15,021 nucleotides of DNA, from contig LFRX01000003.1 of NCBI GenBank assembly GCA_001512985.1, forward strand, positions 7,369-22,389. The letters are read 5' to 3'. The position numbers and the translations under genes are program-made. This DNA is from Acholeplasmatales bacterium DTU056 (GTDB lineage: Bacteria > Bacillota_I > Bacilli_A > ML615J-28 > CAG-698). Shown here piece after piece: positions 5,565 through 12,801 of this stretch (the first letter of the stretch is position 1; each line of letters begins with the position of its first letter). The notes beneath the pieces are model-generated. The model saw only the letters and a program-made list of their open reading frames with translations, ran no database searches and was not told the origin of the DNA.

Positions 5565-7146
5565 ATTTTGCAACTTCATGAACGCGTGTTTCGCGAATAA
5601 CAGTCACTTTGATTGTTCCTGGATAATTCATCTCATTTTCAATTTTCTGACGAATATCTCGGGCTAATTTATAGGCTTGAAGATCATCTATTTCTTCAGG
5701 TTTAACTAAAATACGAACTTCACGCCCTGCTTGGACTGCATATGTTTTTTCCACTCCTTGGAATTCATTACAAATTTCTTCTAACTGACTCAATCGTTTT
5801 AGATAGTTTTCAAGTGATTCGCTTCGAGCACCAGGACGTGCAGCTGATAATGTGTCCGCTGCTGCAACTAAATGGGCAATAATTGTTTCTGGTTCCTTAT
5901 CTCCATGGTGAGAAGCAATCGCATCTAAAACATAATTTGGTTCTTTGTATCTTTTAGCTAATTCTAGACCAATTTCTACATGGCTACCTTCCATTTCATG
6001 GTCAGCAGCTTTTCCAATATCATGTAGTAAACCAGCTCTTCGAGCATGAATTTCATTTAAGCCTATTTCAGCTGCTAATTTACCAGCTAAAAAAGCTACC
6101 TCGATTGAATGTGATAAAGCATTTTGACCATAGCTTGTTCTAAATTTCAAGCGGCCTAATAGTTTCACAAGTTCTGGATGAACACGGCCGATGCCGGTTT
6201 CAAAAATAGCTTTTTCACCATATTCGCGGATTTCCGCGTCAAGTTCTTTTTTAACTTTACTTACAACTTCCTCAATTCGTGGTGGTTGAATTCGTCCATC
6301 AGCTACTAACGTTTCTAAAGTACGCTTGGCGATTTCACGACGAATTGGGTCAAATGAAGAAATAACAACTGCTTCAGGGGTATCGTCGATAATTAAATCC
6401 ACTCCAGTTGTTGCTTCAATTGCACGAATATTTCGTCCTTCACGGCCAATGATGCGACCTTTCATCTCATCATTTGGCAATGCCACTACAGAAACTGTCT
6501 TTTCGTTAACAATATCGCTAGCATATTGTTGCATCGCATTGGCAAGTAGACATTGCACTCTGCGTTTGACTTCGGTTTTCGCTTTTTCTTCCTCATCTTT
6601 AATGTATGCAGCGATTTCCATAGACATTTCTTGTTCTATACGATCCATAATAATGGCTTTAGCTTCTTCAACGCTTAAGCCAGAAATTTCCACTAGTTTT
6701 CGCTCTTGCTCTGCTTTAAGATCTTCCACTTTGCTATATAGATTTTCGAGTTCGGCTTTGCGTTCATCTAACAAACGTTCTTTTTGATTTAACGCTTCTT
6801 CTCGGCGATCTAGACTAATATTACGATTTTCTAATCTTTCCTCACGTTGTAAAAGTCTATTTTCAAATTCAGCCGCTTCTTTTTTCTTCTCACGAATTTC
6901 ACGTTCAGTTTCTTGACGTAAATTATATAACTCTTGCTTAGTTTCAAGAATTATGGCTTTACGATTTTCTTCTGCAGCTTTTTTAGCCTCTTCAATAATT
7001 TTTTGAGCAGTTTTACCTGCTCGTTTATACATTACCTTAAATAAAAAATAACCGGCAACTACACCCAAACCAATTAGCAACATGGAAGCAGCAAGATATA
7101 GCAAGACCTCGACCACTGGTGACAATAAAATCACTAACCTTGCCAT
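5563..7146 (-). CDS. rny: Ribonuclease Y
   Basis: A 527-residue membrane-anchored endoribonuclease that initiates mRNA turnover and forms the core of the Gram-positive degradosome. An N-terminal membrane segment (about 11-38) is followed by a long charged coiled coil (about 45-200). The KH domain contains GRIIGREGRNIR (230-241). The HD domain has SHSIEVAFLAG (His346), AGLLHDIGKA (His375, Asp376), ASHHGD (411-416) and an Asp in VAAADTLSAARPGARSE (Asp431). The C-terminus ends VTVIRETRVHEVAK, as in B. subtilis (520 residues). The N-terminus is about ten residues longer than B. subtilis Rny, which explains most of the length difference. The ATG follows GGAGGTACTTA. It has a strong own promoter and a 5' leader of about 100 bases, unusual in this compact region. 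Confidence 0.98.
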   Translation of the reverse strand: MARLVILLSPVVEVLLYLAASMLLIGLGVVAGYFLFKVMYKRAGKTAQKIIEEAKKAAEENRKAIILETKQELYNLRQETEREIREKKKEAAEFENRLLQREERLENRNISLDRREEALNQKERLLDERKAELENLYSKVEDLKAEQERKLVEISGLSVEEAKAIIMDRIEQEMSMEIAAYIKDEEEKAKTEVKRRVQCLLANAMQQYASDIVNEKTVSVVALPNDEMKGRIIGREGRNIRAIEATTGVDLIIDDTPEAVVISSFDPIRREIAKRTLETLVADGRIQPPRIEEVVSKVKKELDAEIREYGEKAIFETGIGRVHPELVKLLGRLKFRTSYGQNALSHSIEVAFLAGKLAAEIGLNEIHARRAGLLHDIGKAADHEMEGSHVEIGLELAKRYKEPNYVLDAIASHHGDKEPETIIAHLVAAADTLSAARPGARSESLENYLKRLSQLEEICNEFQGVEKTYAVQAGREVRILVKPEEIDDLQAYKLARDIRQKIENEMNYPGTIKVTVIRETRVHEVAK

Positions 7147-7241
7147 TAAGTACCTCCATTTAATTTTTACTGTGTAACTTTTTCAATAATCTTACTTTAC
7201 TACTTTATTTCAAAATATATTTGATTAATAAAAGAATTGTC

Positions 7242-7257
7242 TACAATATTTATTGTA
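7242..7257. promoter_or_regulatory. Operator-like palindrome over the rny -10
   Basis: TACAATA, TT, TATTGTA: perfect 7-bp arms, the right one containing the whole -10 hexamer of the rny promoter, with the predicted start point inside the left arm. A bound repressor would block initiation. I do not recognise the motif, and AT richness raises the chance rate. Confidence 0.4.
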
Positions 7258-7280
7258 CTATAAATAATATTGGATGTCAA
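7252..7280 (-). promoter_or_regulatory. rny promoter (sigma-A)
   Basis: On the minus strand, a perfect TTGACA (plus 7275-7280), 17 nt, then TACAAT (plus 7252-7257). The predicted start is near 7245, leaving a leader of about 100 bases. It lies just beyond the recA terminator, so rny is its own transcription unit. Confidence 0.85.
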
Positions 7281-7304
7281 ACTTTATATATTCTTTTTCA
7301 ACAT

Positions 7305-7337
7305 AAAAAAAAGGGCATTATTTTATTTAATGCCCTT
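7305..7337 (-). terminator. Intrinsic terminator of pgsA-recA
   Basis: Perfect 10-bp stem AAGGGCATTA (7311-7320) and TAATGCCCTT (7328-7337) with a TTTTATT loop, followed on the minus strand by eight T (plus A-run 7305-7312). It starts seven bases after the recA stop. Confidence 0.93.
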
Positions 7338-7344
7338 ATTTTAC

Positions 7345-8334
7345 TTATCTTTTTCTCAAAATTTCACGAATTTTAGCTTCTATTTCATTAGTTAAATTGG
7401 GATTTTCTTTTAAGAATTTAATAACATTTTGACGTCCTTGACCAATTTTTTCTCCACCATATGAAAACCAAGAACCACTTTTTTCAATAATATCATACTG
7501 AGTCCCCAAATCTAAAATTTCACCGTGGCGGGAAATACCTTCACCAAAAATTAAGTCAACATCTACAACTTTAAATGGCGGAGCTACTTTATTTTTAACA
7601 ACGCGGACGCGAGTTAGATTTCCGATTGTATCATTACCTGATTTTAGTTGTTCTACTCGACGAACATCTAAGCGAATCGTAGCATAAAACTTTAAAGCAC
7701 GTCCTCCAGAAGTAGTTTCTGGACTGCCAAACATTACTCCTACTTTTTCGCGAATTTGGTTGATAAAGATGGCTACTGTTTTGCTTTTGCTAATGATACC
7801 AGCTAATTTACGCATGGCTTGGGACATTAAGCGCGCTTGTAGACCAACATGGCTATCACCCATATCTCCGTCAATTTCTACTTTAGGAACCAAAGCTGCC
7901 ACTGAGTCGATAACAATAATATCAATAGCCCCACTACGAATTAAATGTTCTGCAATTTCTAACGCTTGTTCTCCAGTATCTGGTTGCGATAAAATTAAAT
8001 TATCTACATCTACCCCAAGTTTTCTAGCATAATTTGCATCTAAAGCATGCTCTGCATCAATGAATGCAGCAAAACCACCTGCTTTTTGTGCTTCTGCAAT
8101 CGCATGTAACGCAAAAGTAGTTTTTCCGCTACTTTCTGGACCAAATATTTCAATAATTCTACCTTTTGGATATCCTCCAACCCCTAACGCTATATCTAAA
8201 GCAATTGATCCGGATGGAATAACTTCCATCTCTTCATATACATATTCACTAAGTCTCATTATCGAGCCTTTACCATATTGCTTTTCAATCTGCTTTAATG
8301 CTTCATCTAGGGCTTTTAATTTTTTCTCATCCAT
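7345..8334 (-). CDS. recA: Recombinase RecA
   Basis: A 329-residue ATP-dependent strand-exchange recombinase. The Walker A GPESSGKTT lies at 65-73, Walker B around 137-145 (IDIIVIDSV), and the conserved NQIREKVGVMFGSPETTSGG DNA-binding-loop region near 192-211. Other canonical blocks are LKQIEKQYGKGSIMRL and IPSGSIALDIALGVGGYPKGR. It ends on a basic run (IREILRKR) and lacks the acidic C-terminal tail of many bacterial RecA proteins (about 345-355 residues in B. subtilis and E. coli). The ATG follows AAAGGAGTTATACA, 20 bases after pgsA, with no promoter between, so it is cotranscribed with pgsA. The usual cinA gene between pgsA and recA is missing, and I saw no convincing LexA box ahead of either gene. 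Confidence 0.98.
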   Translation of the reverse strand: MDEKKLKALDEALKQIEKQYGKGSIMRLSEYVYEEMEVIPSGSIALDIALGVGGYPKGRIIEIFGPESSGKTTFALHAIAEAQKAGGFAAFIDAEHALDANYARKLGVDVDNLILSQPDTGEQALEIAEHLIRSGAIDIIVIDSVAALVPKVEIDGDMGDSHVGLQARLMSQAMRKLAGIISKSKTVAIFINQIREKVGVMFGSPETTSGGRALKFYATIRLDVRRVEQLKSGNDTIGNLTRVRVVKNKVAPPFKVVDVDLIFGEGISRHGEILDLGTQYDIIEKSGSWFSYGGEKIGQGRQNVIKFLKENPNLTNEIEAKIREILRKR

Positions 8335-8354
8335 TGTATAACTCCTTTTTCATT

Positions 8355-8933
8355 CTACATTTGTTCTAAGATAATTTGACGATTTTTAATAAAGTAATCT
8401 ATTCCTGATACAAGTGTTAAAATACATGCAATATATATTAAAATTGTATCCATTGGTATATTAATTAAACTAAATGGATAATTGTTCAATAATACTACAA
8501 TTATCATAATCATTTGAGAAATAGTTTTTAACTTTCCTAGTTTACTTGCGGCAATAACATTATTTTCCCCAACCGCTACTAAACGAATTCCAGTTACTAA
8601 AAACTCTCGAGCTAAAATAATGGTAACAACCCATCCTGGAATTTTGTTACTTTCTAACATAATCATTAATGCGGCAAGCACCAATACCTTATCTGCAAGC
8701 GGATCCATAAATTTTCCAAAAGTTGTTATTAAATTATTTTTTCGGGCTAGATATCCATCTAAAAAATCAGTAAAAGATGCAATACAAAATATGACTAACA
8801 CTATTAAATTAGCAAGAGTAAAATCAACACTAGCAATAATCATTATTTCATGAAGTGGCTTAATATAATAAGCAATAACCATAAAAGGAATTAAGCAAAT
8901 GCGAAATAATGTCAACTTATTTGGTAAATTCAT
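8355..8933 (-). CDS. pgsA: CDP-diacylglycerol--glycerol-3-phosphate 3-phosphatidyltransferase
   Basis: A 192-residue integral membrane enzyme that makes phosphatidylglycerol phosphate from CDP-diacylglycerol and glycerol-3-phosphate, the committed step to anionic phospholipids. The CDP-alcohol phosphotransferase motif is complete: Asp56, Asp59-Gly60, Ala63-Arg64, Gly73, Asp77 and Asp81 (DFLDGYLARK, GKFMDPLADK). Its N-terminus MNLPNKLTLFRICLIPFMV is typical of PgsA, and several hydrophobic helices follow. It is first in the pgsA-recA unit with its own promoter and a leader of about 35 bases. The pairing of pgsA with recA is standard in Bacilli, though normally with cinA between. Very secure. 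Confidence 0.96.
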   Translation of the reverse strand: MNLPNKLTLFRICLIPFMVIAYYIKPLHEIMIIASVDFTLANLIVLVIFCIASFTDFLDGYLARKNNLITTFGKFMDPLADKVLVLAALMIMLESNKIPGWVVTIILAREFLVTGIRLVAVGENNVIAASKLGKLKTISQMIMIIVVLLNNYPFSLINIPMDTILIYIACILTLVSGIDYFIKNRQIILEQM

Positions 8934-8976
8934 ATTAAGACCTAACCTTTCATTTTGCTTGAGATGTTATACCTGT

Positions 8977-9005
8977 ATTATACAATATTTTGCAAAATTA
9001 GTAAA
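8977..9005 (-). promoter_or_regulatory. pgsA-recA promoter (sigma-A)
   Basis: On the minus strand, TTTACT (plus 9000-9005), 17 nt, perfect TATAAT (plus 8977-8982). The spacer contains the perfect palindrome ATTTTGCAAAAT (plus 8987-8998). The start point is near 8970. Confidence 0.75.
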
Positions 9006-9034
9006 CACTTCCGATAATTTTTCAAAATCTTTCT

Positions 9035-9071
9035 AAAAATAAATAAAACTCTAGGAGTTACCTAGAGTTTT
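9035..9071 (-). terminator. Intrinsic terminator of the nucleoside importer operon
   Basis: Perfect 11-bp stem AAAACTCTAGG (9045-9055) and CCTAGAGTTTT (9061-9071) with an AGTTA loop, continuing on the minus strand into ATTTATTTTT. It lies about 40 bases after the last permease gene. Confidence 0.9.
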
Positions 9072-9109
9072 ACGCAATCAAAATTTATATTTTAATAAAT
9101 AATAATTTC

Positions 9110-10075
9110 CTATCTACGACCCTTGTCGTAAATCTCGCCAACAGCTTTTGGACCAACAGCTGATTTAGAATATAATGCTAAAACAACTAATGTAATAACA
9201 TATGGGAACATATCAAATAGTTGTTTTGGAATGGCTGGAGTAACGAATGTTGACGCGATTGCTCTCATTAATCCAAAGAATGATGCCGCAAACAACACCC
9301 GATATGGACGCCATGCACCAAAGATTAGAACGGCTAGAGCTAAGAAGCCAAATCCAGCTGTGGCATTAAAACTTTGGAATGTTCCAATATTATGCATTGT
9401 AAATAGTATGCCACCAAGGCCACCTAAAACCCCAGAAACAAACACACCAAAGTAACGATATTTAAAAATATTAATTCCTAGTGAATCTGCTGCATGTGGA
9501 TTTTCACCACAAGCACGTAATCTAAAGCCATGTTTTGTTTTATATAGGAAAATTGTTACCGTGATAAACACAATAATTGCAATATATAAACCAATGGAAA
9601 CATTTTTAAATAAAAGTGGTCCAATGATTGGAATTTTACTTAATACTGGTATTTCACGGATTAAATAATGATATTCAACTCGAATTAAATCGCCGCCAGT
9701 TAAAGTTGACAGTAACAAAAAGCCAATTACCGCTGGGGCAAACAAGTTAAGAGCGGTTGCAGAGATTATTTGGTTGGCCTTTAGATTAATCGCAGCATAT
9801 GCATGTAGTAAACTATATAAGCCACCTATTATCATTGCGCCAATTATTCCAATAATATAAATTAATTGGGCACTTGAAGCAGGCATTACTTTTTCTAGAC
9901 TAGATATTATGACAAATCCAATGAAGGCTCCCATTAACATAATTCCATCTAAGGCAATGTTAGTAACCCCACTTCGTTCACACACTAATGCCCCCATTGC
10001 AACAATCAACAGTGGAACGATGGATAAAAATGCTGAGTGGATTAAATTGTTAATAATTTCAATTACTTGTTGCAT
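9110..10075 (-). CDS. nupQ: Nucleoside ABC transporter permease (BMP-linked, second permease)
   Basis: A 321-residue membrane permease of the BPD_transp_2 / LivH-like superfamily, the shorter of the two permeases in BMP nucleoside importers (B. subtilis NupQ/YufQ, lactococcal NupC). Family text: ERSGVTNIALDGIMLMGAF (33-51) and NLKANQIISATALN (97-110), plus about eight to ten hydrophobic segments. Its ATG shares one base with the stop of the preceding permease gene (TAATG at 10077-10073), and its ribosome-binding site GGAGGGAGA lies inside that gene, so the two are translationally coupled. It is the last gene of the operon, followed by a strong terminator. Transported substrate (purine and other nucleosides) is inferred from the family. 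Confidence 0.92.
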   Translation of the reverse strand: MQQVIEIINNLIHSAFLSIVPLLIVAMGALVCERSGVTNIALDGIMLMGAFIGFVIISSLEKVMPASSAQLIYIIGIIGAMIIGGLYSLLHAYAAINLKANQIISATALNLFAPAVIGFLLLSTLTGGDLIRVEYHYLIREIPVLSKIPIIGPLLFKNVSIGLYIAIIVFITVTIFLYKTKHGFRLRACGENPHAADSLGINIFKYRYFGVFVSGVLGGLGGILFTMHNIGTFQSFNATAGFGFLALAVLIFGAWRPYRVLFAASFFGLMRAIASTFVTPAIPKQLFDMFPYVITLVVLALYSKSAVGPKAVGEIYDKGRR

Positions 10076-11208
10076 TAGTCTCCCTCCTTGTTGGTTGTTG
10101 CATTAACCTTTATATTTTTTATTTTAACTGTTGCTTCCTTTATCTTATCCCAAATTCGTTTAGCATTATTTTGTAATATTACCGCAATTCCCATAAAGTA
10201 TACGATACACGCGGTAACAATTGAAGCAATCTCACCAAAATAACCTAATCCAACAATCATTGACCCACCATATGATAAATGAGCAATGAAATATGCTGAG
10301 GCTAAGATTCCAAGTGGATGACTATTGGCAAGTAAAGCTACTGTGATACCAATAAATCCTTCACCAATCAAGTTTGGCGCAGTTCCCATTTTTGTTCCAC
10401 CTAAATAGAAGGTTGCTCCGGCTAAACCACTTAATGCCCCTGCAATAGTCATCGAAATTATGATATTTCTTTTCTCATTAATTCCAGCGTATTTACTAGC
10501 ATCGCGATTATATCCAACAGCTTTTAATTGAAATCCTAAAGTGGTTTTATTTAGAATAAAGTAAACGACAATTGCCGCAATAATCGCAATAAAAATAGAA
10601 ATATCAATCATTGGTGTATGACTAAAAATTTTATCAAGTCCCATTTTTGGTAAATATGCCGATTGATTAACTTTGGCATAGTTTGTAGCATCACGATGAG
10701 CTACTTTTACCATTAGAAGTGAAGCAGTTGAAACAGCTGTGTAGTTCATCATTATTGTAGCAACAACTTCATTAACGTTAAATAATGCTTTTAATAATCC
10801 AGGTATAAATCCCCAAAATGCGCCAGCTAGTGTTCCTGCTAATAAAGCTACTAACCAATGTATGGAAGGCGGGATTCCATTAATTTGACCAACAACAATT
10901 GTTACTGCTCCTGAAAATAACATTTGACCGGAAGCACCAATATTGAATAAACCTGTTTTAAAAGCAAATGCAACAGATAATCCGGTTAAGGTAATTGCTG
11001 ACATTTTATATAAAGCATCACCGATACCTGAAATTCCACCTAAAAATGATCCAGCAATTAACGTTCCAAATGCACGACCAGAACTTCCAGGACTAACGAT
11101 AAATAAAATAACAAAGCCTATTAATAATCCACCTATAATAGAAATTACACTAGGAGTGAAGGCATTAAAAATGTCAGTAAATCGTTTTTTAACTTTTTCT
11201 GTATTCAT
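10075..11208 (-). CDS. nupP: Nucleoside ABC transporter permease (BMP-linked, first permease)
   Basis: A 377-residue permease of the same superfamily as its downstream neighbour but longer, with an extended charged N-terminus and C-terminus (B. subtilis NupP/YufP type). Conserved segments: TGLFNIGASGQMLFSGA (85-101) and NEVVATIMMNYTAV (146-159), which contact the ATPase or line the path in relatives. Roughly ten hydrophobic segments follow a first helix near 20-40. The ATG lies one base after the ATPase stop (TGAAATG), with a GGGAGTG ribosome-binding site inside the ATPase gene, so translation is coupled. It forms a heterodimer with the second permease. The C-terminal tail is Lys-rich (KIKEATVKIKNIKVN). 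Confidence 0.92.
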   Translation of the reverse strand: MNTEKVKKRFTDIFNAFTPSVISIIGGLLIGFVILFIVSPGSSGRAFGTLIAGSFLGGISGIGDALYKMSAITLTGLSVAFAFKTGLFNIGASGQMLFSGAVTIVVGQINGIPPSIHWLVALLAGTLAGAFWGFIPGLLKALFNVNEVVATIMMNYTAVSTASLLMVKVAHRDATNYAKVNQSAYLPKMGLDKIFSHTPMIDISIFIAIIAAIVVYFILNKTTLGFQLKAVGYNRDASKYAGINEKRNIIISMTIAGALSGLAGATFYLGGTKMGTAPNLIGEGFIGITVALLANSHPLGILASAYFIAHLSYGGSMIVGLGYFGEIASIVTACIVYFMGIAVILQNNAKRIWDKIKEATVKIKNIKVNATTNKEGD

Positions 11209-11209
11209 T

Positions 11210-12736
11210 TCAATTCACTCCCTTCTTGCCAGAAGCTCCAGTCATATATAATCCTAATTCATAAGCACTAGTATTTGCTGGAGTTGTTTCATAAACAATT
11301 TTTCCATTATACATAACTAAAATACGATCAGATAAATCTAACACTTCATCAATTTCAAATGAAACAAGTAATATAGCATGTCCTTTATCACGGTGTTCAA
11401 CCAGCTGTTTATGAATATATTCAACAGCTCCTATATCTAATCCTCTAGTTGGCTGTACCGCAAATAACACATTTGGTTCACGGGACATTTCCCTAGCAAT
11501 AATAGCTTTTTGTTGATTTCCACCCGACATGCTTCTTGTAAGAGTATATGAACGATTAGATGTTCGAATATCAAATTTATCGATTAATTTTTCTGAATGT
11601 TCAAATATTGATTTTTCTTGTAAAATTGAATATTTTTGGAATGGTCGCTTTTTAAAACTTTGAAGAATTAGATTATAACTAAGTGGATAATCTAATACAA
11701 GTCCATGTTTTTGACGGTCTTCTGGAATATGTCCCATTCCGATTTCATACTTTTCCTTAATAGATTTTCTAGTGACGTCAACATCATTAAATATTATTTG
11801 TCCTTTTTGACATTTAGTTAAACCAGTCAAAACATTGATTAATTCAGTTTGTCCGTTTCCATCAACTCCGGCTATTCCAACAATTTCACCACCACGCACT
11901 TCGAAATTAATATCGCTTAAGATTTCTTTATCACCTTTATATAGTGACAAATCTTTAACAACAAGTAGTGGCTTAGTTGGCTCAGCAGGTTTTTTTGCGA
12001 CATTAAAACTTATGCTATGACCAACCATCATTTCCGCAAGTTTCTCTATCGTTGTATCAGCGACATTAACAGTTCCGACTAGTTTTCCGCGACGAAGAAT
12101 AGTACAACGATCAGCAATTTGTTTTATTTCATCTAATTTATGAGAAATAATGATGATTGTTTTGCCATCCTTAGCAAATCCTCTAATGATTTTCATTAAT
12201 TCATCAATTTCGTGAGGTGTTAATACTGCTGTTGGTTCATCAAATATCAAAATATCTGCATCTCGATATAGCATTTTTATAATTTCTACTTTTTGTTGCA
12301 TACTGACGGTAATGTCTTTGACTTTTTTATCTAAGTCAACTTTTAGATTATATTTTTCACATAACTCACTTACTTCTTTATGAGCTTTTTCATAATCTAA
12401 AAATGACCATTTTTTAGTAGACTCTTGCCCTAAAATAATGTTTTCTAATACAGTGTATACGTCTACCAATTTAAAATGTTGATGAACCATTCCAATTCGA
12501 AGAGCATTAGCGTCATTAGGATTTCTTATTTGTACTTCTTGACCATTAATTTTAATAATGCCCTCATCCGCATTATACAACCCAAACAAAATGGACATTA
12601 ATGTCGACTTACCAGCACCATTTTCCCCCAATAACGCGTGGATTTCTCCTTTTTTAACTTGAAGAGTTACATTATCATTTGCAACTAAATTTCCAAAGCG
12701 TTTCGTAATATTTAACATTTCTACGACATAACTCAT
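11210..12736 (-). CDS. nupO: Nucleoside ABC transporter ATP-binding protein (two ABC domains)
   Basis: A 508-residue double-ABC ATPase (RbsA-like) that powers the BMP importer. Domain 1 (about 1-245) has Walker A GENGAGKST (37-45), a signature-region helix VSMQQKVEII and Walker B LIFDEPT. Domain 2 (about 256-500) has a degenerate Walker A GVDGNGQTEL, a full signature SGGNQQK and LFAVQPTRGLD, where Gln replaces the catalytic Glu. One active and one degenerate site is normal for this family. The ATG at 12736 is chosen because it has AAAAGGAGA at the right distance and the protein then opens MSYVVEMLNITKRFG. An upstream in-frame ATG at 12778 would put a terminator hairpin in the coding region. 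This gene follows the lipoprotein gene after that terminator. Confidence 0.95.
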   Translation of the reverse strand: MSYVVEMLNITKRFGNLVANDNVTLQVKKGEIHALLGENGAGKSTLMSILFGLYNADEGIIKINGQEVQIRNPNDANALRIGMVHQHFKLVDVYTVLENIILGQESTKKWSFLDYEKAHKEVSELCEKYNLKVDLDKKVKDITVSMQQKVEIIKMLYRDADILIFDEPTAVLTPHEIDELMKIIRGFAKDGKTIIIISHKLDEIKQIADRCTILRRGKLVGTVNVADTTIEKLAEMMVGHSISFNVAKKPAEPTKPLLVVKDLSLYKGDKEILSDINFEVRGGEIVGIAGVDGNGQTELINVLTGLTKCQKGQIIFNDVDVTRKSIKEKYEIGMGHIPEDRQKHGLVLDYPLSYNLILQSFKKRPFQKYSILQEKSIFEHSEKLIDKFDIRTSNRSYTLTRSMSGGNQQKAIIAREMSREPNVLFAVQPTRGLDIGAVEYIHKQLVEHRDKGHAILLVSFEIDEVLDLSDRILVMYNGKIVYETTPANTSAYELGLYMTGASGKKGVN

Positions 12737-12742
12737 AACAAT

Positions 12743-12751
12743 TCTCCTTTT
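12743..12751 (-). promoter_or_regulatory. nupO ribosome-binding site that decides the start
   Basis: AAAAGGAGA, six bases before the ATG at 12736 and immediately after the T-run of the upstream terminator. It rules out the in-frame ATG at 12778. Confidence 0.8.
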
Positions 12752-12777
12752 AAAAAATGGGAGGGTAAATCCTCCCA
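12752..12777 (-). terminator. Intra-operon terminator between nupN and nupO
   Basis: On the minus strand, TGGGAGG (plus 12771-12777), a 6-nt loop and CCTCCCA (plus 12758-12764), then six T (plus 12752-12757). A compact GC-rich stem for this genome. It probably lowers transcript levels of the membrane genes relative to the binding protein. Confidence 0.85.
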
Positions 12778-12801
12778 ATAATTCAGTTTTTTAAACTATT
12801 T

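Noticed and set aside
6326..6787. Long plus-strand open frame opposite rny
   Set aside because: It is the antisense shadow of the rny coiled coil and KH region, Ser/Arg-rich with no recognisable domain, no ribosome-binding site, and a strong conserved gene on the other strand.
7147..7245. Riboswitch or T-box in the rny leader
   Set aside because: Very AT-rich, no stable stems longer than five pairs seen by eye, no T-box or known aptamer motif, and no terminator before the start codon.
8345..8360. Possible LexA box (minus-strand GAACAAATGTAG) just before recA
   Set aside because: Only six of eight fixed positions of GAAC-N4-GTTC match, and it is simply the last codons and stop of pgsA (Glu-Gln-Met-stop). 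No promoter lies beside it.
12737..12778. Upstream start for the importer ATPase (14 extra residues)
   Set aside because: The extra codons would encode the terminator hairpin and its T-run, there is no ribosome-binding site, and family members begin near the internal Met.
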